A stretch of 64,000 nucleotides of DNA from Chalciporus piperatus (taxonomy: Eukaryota; Basidiomycota; Agaricomycetes; Boletales; Boletaceae), in NCBI GenBank assembly GCA_038093975.1, contig JBBPTG010000025.1:124001-188000 (forward strand). Direction: 5' to 3'. A model generated the notes under the pieces. It was not told where the DNA came from and ran no database searches. It saw nothing but the letters and a program-made list of their open reading frames with translations. The translations under genes and the position numbers were made by a program. Below, piece after piece: positions 56,241-64,000 of this stretch. Every line of letters starts with the position of its first letter. Positions within the stretch are counted from its first letter, which is position 1.

Positions 56241-57625
56241 GGTGGTTTCTGCGTACGTAATCAAGTGTGCTGTGTAAGTATTCAGCGAGGAACATTATCA
56301 TACACGCCGTATCGATATACTAAATTATCCGCCCTTTCCTCCGTTTCCGCTTCTCATCGACGCAGAGCCGTTCAGCGCAGTCAACTGCCTCCACCTCTTC
56401 CCCCGACAATCGACATCGCGGGATACAACAGCGTTCCCAACTGACGCGGCCCCAAGCCATCCTGGGGAATGATCAATCAACGGAGGGTTTGCCTGTGCGA
56501 CCACTCACGGATGAGGAGACGGCCAACAAGGTGCACAAGGGTCCGGCTGGATTCGGGCGATGGTGGATGGTGGCGTATAAACATTACGACCCGGGGTGCC
56601 ACCAGACATACGCAGTTCTGGCGTATTCATGTAGGCTGTCATGACTGGCGGTAGGTGCCTATATGCATGGTATCCGTCGTCTCTCAATGCTATCTTTATA
56701 GATCCTGAGATGCTCTGGCGGTCCTGCAGGATGCCTTGGCATGCTGATACGCTTCTCCAACTCGCTGAAGTTTATCATCATCGTGAAGGTGAGCGTAACA
56801 GCGTATATGCGTGCGCTTCACTCAGCTCCATCTGTTCAGAGTATAGTACAAACTCGACGATACCTCCCGGAACCTGTGCAGCAATCCATGGGTTCTGATC
56901 GTAAAAGGCGAGGATTTGAGCACACGTTGCACTGTCAGGGATGAGTCTGGCGAGGTGTCTGTCTTCGGCTTGGGTTCGTCTCCCCCTCTCCCTCTTGGGC
57001 ATGAGTCAGGTGTGAAGGGGTCTTCGGCGCCGTGAAGAAGAGAGCCTCATATGTAGATCGTGTGGTGGGAGGGAGAGGGTCGCAGGTGAGGTGTCTGCCT
57101 TGCGTGACGTCAGGTGGGATGAAGGTAGTCAGAACGCGGTTCTGGCGTTGTGCAAGGTTGTGCATGGGTTTATTTGAGGACGAAGACATGTAGGTATATC
57201 GGAACCTCGCTCCGTCTCCCAACTGAATGCGAAGCGCGAGTGAAACACGACGGCCTACTAGTTCCGCTGCAGCAGTTCTGATCATGTATAGTGAATCCTG
57301 GGATCTCCTGTTCGTTCATGAGGTGGAAAACAAATGTATGATGCGATCTGTACAGAAAAACAACGATAAGAGTATGGGTCTACAAAGTTCGGATCCGATG
57401 GGCTAGGTGGGCCAAAAGAGCACACCGAGTCCTTACTTGTGTAGTGAGTGAGATTCTCCATCAGCCGTGACTCTTCCTTGCAGTCCACCTCGATTCCAGA
57501 TCGTGATGGCTGAGCCGAGGGTCGTCCATCATCCGACGCAGCCGGAGAATGTTGTAGTTGACCTTGGGTTGACCATGAATCAATATCTGTTCAGTGAGCG
57601 AGCGGGGTCTGTTAATCAAACCAAA

Positions 57626-57790
57626 TTAGGAAGGTGGAGCATCAAGTCCCAAGTCGAATGCGCAAAATTCGAAGTCCAGGTTGCAGGAAGTGAGCACCAA
57701 AAGCAAAGATATTTCGGACCAAACGCAAGACATCCTGGCAAAATTGCTTGGACGATTTTGTCCAGTGCGGTCCCTCAAAGTGCCAGACTG
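57626..57790 (+). repeat. diverged interspersed repeat, right copy
   Basis: The plus-strand copy of the family, with AGGAAGGTGGAGCATCAAG identical to the left copy over 19 bases, then TCGAAGTCCA, TGGCAAAATTGCTTGG and TTTTGTCCAGTGCGGTCCCTC. It points outward from the left copy, giving an inverted pair 1.4 kb apart. Confidence 0.75.
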
Positions 57791-57986
57791 AGACGCGCTC
57801 AACCTTGTTCACACGCATCTCTTTACTCGGCAACTATCATCCTTGTTGCTCGTAAACGTGCTACTAGTCTTATTTTTGCACTTGAACACCCTTCCTTTCT
57901 TGCACTGACACCGCCGCATCAACACATCCTCCTCCGGGCACATCCCGAGCGGAAAGCTAAAGAAGGTTGTCCTAGCGCACGGAGAA

Positions 57987-58554
57987 ATGTCCTCCCTACG
58001 CTTCCTCTACCAACGCACTCCATTCCGCGCACGTGTGCAGCAGAATCGGACATACAGTGATCCAGCATCTCAGCAAAGATCTGGTCACGCAAACTTTTAT
58101 GCGTCCATGCTTCCTGCCATGATCCCAGTGGCGTTGCTCGGGTCGGCGGTGTACATGGTAAGTTCCTCCTGCCATTTGATATATTCATCATTCGTCTCCA
58201 GTGTTTCGTCTCTTGTCTCTGGGTGCTCCTTTACTTTTTGGCAGTCCGGCGTCGCAGCACCGCTCTGACAGGATTATTGACCCCCGCCGTCTTCTTTCCT
58301 ATCATTCTTCGCTTCTGGTTCATGTCCCGCTCATAATGGTCGATTATTCGCGTCTATCAAATATCCAGGGACTACAACTCACTCAGAGCCGACTGGCGCA
58401 CGAAAAGTTCCTCGATGAGGCGAAAGAGCGCATCCGTGCACTCGAAGAGGAAGTAGATACACTCCAGAGACAACGATCATCTGGAGTCCCGGTCACGTTG
58501 TCTTCCAATCCTGTGCAATCTCCCAAGAGTCGATCTTGGTTACCATGGTCTTGA
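57987..58554 (+). CDS. mitochondrial-type single-helix coiled-coil protein
   Basis: Two exons (57987-58157, 58369-58554) encode 118 residues. Residues 1-33 look like a mitochondrial presequence (MSSLRFLYQRTPFRARVQQN). One helix follows, FYASMLPAMIPVALLGSAVYM, then a coiled coil (HEKFLDEAKERIRALEEEVDT) and a Ser/Pro tail. The exon break lies at the end of the helix in phase 0. The intron, 211 nt, is four times the local average, but the direct join gives a smooth protein. I do not know the family. Inner-membrane location is inferred. Confidence 0.65.
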
Positions 58555-58786
58555 TTATGAAATACGGTTTCCCATTCAGATGAAAGGTCTACACACGATA
58601 TGGTTCGACCAAAGATGTAGTACGTTAGCAAGGATAATGCCAGGGGTATGAATCAAACAGAACAGCAATGATAGATGGAATAGTGCACAAGAGAAGCAGG
58701 TGAACCGATACTGAACCAGAACAGAAAGGTCCACATAGTACGCGGAGAAATTAGAAGCAACCGACGCACACCAGTATACGTCACTC

Positions 58787-60254
58787 TCAGACCGTATTCG
58801 AAAGGACTTTGTTAACGAGAACGGACTTATATTTATCATATAGTTTCGCAGAACTGTTCACAAGACGTTGAGCGAAGGTTAGGGAGACATCAGATAATAG
58901 TCACCTGAGAATGCCAGCTGCGAGACCAGCGAAGGCCTGAATGGTATCTTTTCCACGTTTAAGTCTGAATATGTCATACGCTGGCAGGGCGTTAGATCAA
59001 CAGCAAAAAGACAACCATAGGTATTTTCCTTACAGACAAAGATAAAGTCCATTATCAGTTTCGCTCGCGAGGCCTGCAGCCAGTAGCTCTTGCGCTGGAG
59101 CCTGGAAAGTTCCTGTTCGTCGAGTTTTGAAGTCTTCGGTCGGGATTTGGATGTCGCACCGTCCAACGACTCCTTGTACGCTCGGGTTTCCACTACAACG
59201 CGCATTTAGCAAACATTTCGGTTATTCGCTCAATATTTACCTTGACGCTGTAGACTCTCCACAATGTTCATCTCCACCCCATTCTCAACCAAACCGACCA
59301 AAGTGCCGAAAAGCCAACACCAATCTGCAAACCGTGCGGCACGGGCACCAGTTCTAGGACCGACAAACCCAAGTCGTGACAATGTATAAATATCGTCTGA
59401 GAGGCCGTTCACAAGGTCCAGGAGGACTGGTGGCGGTGCAGAAAGCAGCGCTTGCAAGAACGGATGCGAGAGAAGAGTACTGCTGAAGGACGGCGACGGC
59501 TTCTTTGCTAGGGTATCAGCAAGGCCATGAGGAGTCGTGGATGAACCGGCCGAAGAAAATGGGACCGTCTTTTGTGCCATTACGGCGCTCAAGGGAGTGA
59601 GCCAGTTGAAAAGAATGAGCATTTTCCTGAAATACAAAGTTAGGAGTACCCAAACCAATAGCTAGTAGACAAGACAGTACCTTGTGAAGGAGAAGCCACT
59701 GCGAGCAGACTCGAGCCGCCGTACAAGTTCGTGTGGCAAGCCGGCCTTGCTATTTCTGAATAGTATTTTGGTATGCAAGAGCAGGTATACACGTATCGTA
59801 TATTGCATCAGTTTCTACCGTCAGAAACGCGTTAACCGACTCCACCTGCAGAAGTAGTAATAGTACGCACAAATGCTTTGTCCCGTCCGTCACTCGTGAT
59901 GAGCATGTCCCGCCACACTTCATGCCTGCCAACCTTTTTCCCTGCCTCTATTGCACGCTCGTTCGCCTCGTCTACTTCATCCTCCTGGTCAGCATCCTCT
60001 GCCGAGGCGCCCTTCTCCGTAGCCTGCTCCTCGGATTTCTCGTCCCACAAATGTATGCTGGGATTCCCAAAGTGTGACCGAGCTGTTGTACTTGGGCGGG
60101 GCGTACGGGGCGGATGTGCGGACAGTGGGTTTACCTGAAAGGAGTTGTCCATATCGAAGGAGGGTGGTGTGTAGAACTGCGCCTGCATCGAGTCACGTAA
60201 CGAGGAGGATGGCATGAGGTCTCCGTCCTCGTTAGGGAATGATACTGAGGACAT
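58787..60254 (-). CDS. PEX11-like peroxisomal membrane protein
   Basis: Six exons (59871-60254, 59681-59814, 59241-59626, 59034-59192, 58905-58980, 58787-58853) encode 401 residues. Residues 1-128 are a disordered acidic extension with a Pro/Arg patch and WRDMLITSDGRDKAF at its end. The PEX11 core follows: KLMQYTIRVYLLLHTKI, HELVRRLESARSGFSFTRK, MLILFNWLTPL, LVNGLSDDIYTLSRLGFVG, ARFADWCWLFGTLVGLVEN, LQRKSYWLQASRAKLIMDFI and a C-terminal FAGLAAGILSSAKLYDK. PEX11 proteins shape and divide peroxisomes. The first intron must end at CGGTAG; reading on instead meets a stop. The N-terminal extension is unusual for canonical PEX11. Confidence 0.82.
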
Positions 60255-60444
60255 ATTGGCCTAGAATTAGGACGTCGAGAACTCCAGAGGGCGAGGACGG
60301 GCTAGGGAAGTAAAGAGGACCAGAGAGAATTGCTCGCTATGACCAAGTGTAGTACGACCGTTTCCCCAGGAACAAACACAGCGTAAACAAAGTGGCAGGA
60401 CCTTGGACCGCTGCACCGTCTAGGGACTCTCAACTTAACAAAGG

Positions 60445-60996
60445 ATGTCATATGGATTCCGTTCACCCGTATCTCGTTCCGAAGCTACCTCACCTCACCT
60501 GGCCAGGCCAACCTTCGACACCGAACTTCTTCGTACATACATGAAGAAACTTCTGCAGACGACTCTCCAACACGCGATCTGGTCTTCTGATCGGGATCAA
60601 GTAAAATCTTGGATGAAGGATATCAAGGAGCGTGTCAAAGTTCGGATGATAGAGATACAACCATCTTGTTTGTGAGTTTCGACGTCCAAAGTTTCAGGTG
60701 GACGTTGACAGATCGCGACCAGCAAGTATATCATTCTAGTTCAGATAAATGAAAATCTCAATCAGGGTGGACGGTAGGTCGACGGAGTTCTGTCCCGAAT
60801 TGCACGGGCTCATTGACTCTTGATGTAACAGTGCTGACATGATCTCCCACTGGGAAGACGGTGACGCTTGTATAAACGAACTTTTCTATAACGTTCGCAC
60901 CCCTCGACTATGCATTTTGGATGAACAATGACACTCTTTTCGCAGGACTCTATAATTTGCACGTGTATCGCACTCGCTATTCGAAGTTCGTCATGA
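60445..60996 (+). CDS. Tctex-type dynein light chain
   Basis: Four exons (60445-60671, 60723-60773, 60832-60892, 60946-60996) encode 129 residues. The N-terminal helix (TFDTELLRTYMKKLLQTTLQ) is followed by SWMKDIKERVKVRMIEI, then the conserved Tctex core KYIILVQINENLNQGGR, ADMISHWEDGDACINELFYN and DSIICTCIAFAIRS. This is the DYNLT/TCTEX1D2 family, a cargo-binding light chain on cytoplasmic dynein in the cytosol. The gene lies 190 bp upstream of, and divergent from, the PEX11 gene. Confidence 0.9.
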
Positions 60997-62868
60997 CACC
61001 TGGACTATTCTCAGGTCTGCAGCGTTAGATTGCACCCCTTTGTACCTGTATTCCGAGGAAACTCAGAGTGCAAGTTCCGTATCGACACGCTATCAATACA
61101 TCACGCTGTACCGGCAACACCCGCACTGTGTTTTCCAAACGACGGTGTGCGATACTCCGCTATCTTTGTCCAACTACCGAATCCGCGCCTTCTGCCGCAA
61201 AACACCTGCGGTTCCCCTTGTCCGAATTGGGCGCACCGTACTTCTGTTTTAACCTCCTTGTTTGCACATCACTTCCAGAAGATGTCGCCGCGGTTCTAAT
61301 GTCCAGCGAATTATCGACGAGGCTAATTCACGAACTCAAACTCACGTTCGCTCGTCCGCCCTTGTCGTTCGAAGTTAAATTATCCTTAATTTTGACGTGA
61401 TGTATCCCCTCGCTCCCTTTCATGCCCATGAATTTAATCAGGTCATTGGCCCTTCTGATACATTTGCAAGTTACACGGGCTTTACCAGCCTAAGGTAGCG
61501 TTGATTCGGTTCCCGAATATCCCGGGTTGGATTGACTGTCATCGTGAAGAGAGTATGTTTGCCTCGTTTTCTCACCGCTCGGCGCTCATCAACTTCTTTG
61601 CTTAAACCGGCGACTGGGTCATCTTGTGCCCGCACAATGTCTCACGAAACAGATCAGTAGTTTGGCCTCCTCTCCTGGGAATATCTCTCCGTCTATTCGC
61701 CACCTTCCCATCCCTTGATCTCCGAGGAGTCGATGACGGGAAACGTCGTCTCCGCCCAAAGAATCAAACAGATCCCTCGATCTCGAGGATCTGAAATCTC
61801 GCACGAAGCTGTATACCAAGGATGGACTGATTGTAGTGAACGTCATGCGGAAAACGGGAACACCCCGTCTCTGGTATGATGTATTCTAAACGTCTGCTTC
61901 AGTCCCAATACCAGCCTGGTGGAGTCCGTCGCTCAGTTTTATCACCCCAAATTCCCCAGGTCGACTCGTTCAACCCGCGCTGCCTCTAATCCCGGATGAC
62001 GGAGATTTGGCAATACGATTTTCAGCAGCCTTTGCATCGGTTGACCATCGGGACTGTCCGTACCCCGCAAGAGTCTCCCCGTTTCTTCTTCTGATGGCAT
62101 CGATGGTATGCGTTACAGATCATCAGCACATTTGGCATTGTTCAGATATCACAACTGTGCGTCCAATCGGCGGCTGATACATTGCTGATGTATTGCAGCC
62201 CAACACACGTGTAGCAATACCTCAGCCTGCGTGTCAAAACAGACGTTTCTATGCTTTCATTTCGTTAGGCGAGAATTCCCAGTGATTCCCCCTGAGTCAC
62301 AGGTCAGTCCACAAAATTATACATTGTATGTACACCGTGTTTTTTTACGTCGACAACACATGTGTTGGTATCTCCCACTCATCTCGCGTATTTGGGGGGA
62401 TATCCATTCTCGTCCGCTCCGTTTGTTCAACCGCCCCTTATTGCGGTATCGTGTAGGACGCAAAGATAAGTCCGGTTTTTGTATTTCAAGCATTTCTCCC
62501 AGCGGACAGCGAACAATTGACATAGATGAGACCACGATATCTATCTATCTTTATACCCTCACTTGCCTTCCTGAAATAGCCAGGCCTAACCCTTTCTTTC
62601 AGAGTCTCACCCATCCGGGCAACTCAGTTCCTATCTCAAACCCCGAACATATCTGTCGGAAAATAGCTCCTATCCCACTTGTTCTCACATTTTCTGACTA
62701 GGACAAGAAGGGATAGTTTCGTACTCCCACGTAACGATTGAATCGTAATTGGGGCATTCTAAAGTAGCGAACAATCGTGCTATGGATTCCCATGACTCGT
62801 CATTAAGTAGGCGCAGAAGCTGAATGGTTGTCTGCCGTTAACTGCATGCAAGCCGTCAGCTGCATCAA

Positions 62869-63011
62869 CTTTTTGTAAGCGCTCATTGAGTGCTCAATGA
62901 GCTCGGCTGGACCGCTTAGCTCGGTTTGGAGTCGCTTACAGTCTGCTTGGCCAATGAGAGCCTCCCAAAGTGTGGTGGAATGAGTACGTTATTTTGACGC
63001 TTTGCAGATGT
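62869..63011 (+). repeat. 143-bp interspersed element, copy 1
   Basis: The best copy of the family. It starts CTTTTTGTAAGCG, contains the 22-base palindrome at 62881-62902 (arms GCTCATTGAG and CTCAATGAGC around TG), and passes through CAGTCTGCTTGGCC and GCCTCCCAAAGTGTGGTGG to end GCTTTGCAGATGT. Copy 2 lies at 44362-44504 and a shortened copy at 37168-37226. Confidence 0.9.
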
Positions 63012-63666
63012 GGGGAATGGCTGCCCCATGGCTAACAGCCCCGTTCATTGAAATTTGACACCATGTAGGTGTCAACGTAAACCACAGCATACGGTGAATG
63101 GGCTATGTAACCCTGGACAGCATGCAACGCTGCCGCAATGTAAATCAGACAACGTGTAAAGAGAATGATTGGACTAGCCCTATTGGCGAAAGCTATGAAT
63201 TGTCTAGCCCGTCGGCAGGGGGTCTCCTTTCCGTTCCAAGGGAAAGTCTAGTAATAGGTCCCTGAAAAGTGAGTGAGCTTCATCAACTCGAAGAGCTGGG
63301 TGAATAACCACGTGTGCACAAAAGTGAACCAGCTCAGCTCTGGATAGACGTCCTCGGGGTCCTCATACCTTCTTAAAAACATGCGTGTAATAAAGGCACA
63401 TCTCCCGAGATGGGCGTCAGGAATTTTTAGAACACACACACACACCAGTGCTTACCACCGTCAGCCACAGAGGCTACCTTACCTGAGACTTCCACCCAAC
63501 CGTGTGGGTCGAGAGGTCCGAGGAACTGAGGATACGGTACCACGGTTTTTCGCTGCCCCAATCGGTGGCCGTAGTTCAAGTGATTATATGGCGCGGGTGG
63601 CCGTCCACACTTTCCGAGTCTCTGACCTAAAAGATCAATGGTTTGATTTTAACTTGTACATCCACC

Positions 63667-63975
63667 CTAGACGAGGACGAAAATAGTTCCAGTGAGAACG
63701 GATAGAAACCCCCACAATGGCCCGCCAGCTTTCAGGCCTGTTGACATGACCGCCGCATCAACCGCACAAAGATTCCCATAGTCATGACTCATAGTCAATG
63801 ATGGAAACTGGGCGTCAAAGACAACCAACTTCGGGATAGATGTAAATGGGTGGGTTTTGTTGTACGTTGGAGTCACGGATACATGCGGGGACCTTGGGAA
63901 AACTCGCTGGATGTAGTCCAACGGTAATATTTCATAAGAATCATGACTCAAGTCAAGTGGACGAGACCATACCAT
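63667..63975 (-). CDS. possible gene fragment at window edge
   Basis: An open frame from ATG at 63975, with ordered-looking sequence (WSRPLDLSHDSYEILPLDYI, SIPKLVVFDAQFPSLTM, AVMSTGLKAGGPLW), runs to a possible donor near 63702. Beyond it an acceptor at about 63675 can join in frame to a short exon ending near 63640. A further open frame (63248-63445, WFTFVHTWLFTQLFELMKL) may or may not belong. The start could lie past the window. I recognise no family. Confidence 0.25.
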   Translation of the reverse strand: MVWSRPLDLSHDSYEILPLDYIQRVFPRSPHVSVTPTYNKTHPFTSIPKLVVFDAQFPSLTMSHDYGNLCAVDAAVMSTGLKAGGPLWGFLSVLTGTIFVLV

Positions 63976-64000
63976 ATCTTGTCATATGACGCGGCCCGTA

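Larger units (their letters stand above)
55464..57986. other. 2.5-kb region with a diverged inverted repeat pair
   Basis: Holds the two repeats listed separately and between them (56241-57625) 1.4 kb without a convincing gene. Open frames of 60-120 residues are scattered on both strands. No transposase-like motif is seen. Confidence 0.5.
60997..64000. other. 3-kb gene-poor edge with a repeat
   Basis: Contains a full repeat copy (62869-63011) and scattered frames, among them a 156-residue plus frame at 62231-62701 and two minus frames at 63248-63445 and 63667-63975. None has a recognised domain. The last two could be pieces of a gene that continues past the window. Confidence 0.5.

Noticed and set aside
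62231..62701. 156-residue plus frame near the right edge
   Set aside because: Amino-acid pattern is irregular with no motif, and it lies in repeat-associated sequence. Kept only as unassigned.

Overview
The window is nuclear DNA from a filamentous basidiomycete, most probably an Agaricomycete. The evidence is dense single genes on both strands with no operons, very many short introns (mostly 42-65 nt, GT-AG), fungal gene families (GH125, GH128, fic1-type C2 protein, FPK1/nrc-2 kinase, bZIP-DUF3425) and two proteins of the largely basidiomycete DUF6593 family. Gene models were built by hand from reading frames, splice signals and remembered family motifs. Spliced lengths were checked for frame, but no database search was run.

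Layout. 0-9.6 kb: a mitochondrial-type small protein, a nine-exon short-chain dehydrogenase, a head-to-head pair of cytosolic ribosomal protein genes (RPL17/RPL29), TFIIIC subunit 5, and divergently LEU1 (isopropylmalate isomerase). 9.8-18 kb: a disordered protein, a secreted GH125 mannosidase, a fic1/Inn1-like C2 protein for cytokinesis and a small two-helix membrane protein. 18.3-23.5 kb: two paralogous WD40 proteins transcribed head to head. 24-35 kb: mitochondrial uL11m, DUF6593 protein 1, an AhpD-like protein, secreted GH128 glucanase, a two-RRM protein, GPATCH11, a disordered protein and RNA polymerase subunit RPB12. 35-43.5 kb: DUF6593 protein 2, a possible 85-aa gene, a bZIP factor, mitochondrial uS14m, a small membrane protein and a 19-exon DHA2-type MFS transporter. 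46-55.5 kb: an FPK1/nrc-2-like kinase, a Cys-rich orphan membrane protein, an HSF-type transcription factor and a TVP38/VTT membrane protein. 58-61 kb: a mitochondrial-type single-helix protein, a PEX11-like peroxisomal protein and a Tctex-type dynein light chain.

Gene-poor stretches (43.5-46.1, 52.2-54.1, 55.5-58.0, 61-64 kb) hold the repeats. A 143-bp interspersed element is present in two copies that differ at one base, on opposite strands, plus a truncated third copy. A diverged inverted repeat pair flanks 56.2-57.6 kb. A 41-bp motif recurs at 11.8 and 18.0 kb.

Most genes are unrelated housekeeping or accessory functions that are only neighbours. The relationships visible in sequence are the shared divergent promoters (RPL17/RPL29, TFIIIC5/LEU1, the WD40 pair) and the WD40 duplication. 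The least explained items are the WD40 pair and the 143-bp element. No tRNA, rRNA, CRISPR array, telomere or intact transposase was found.
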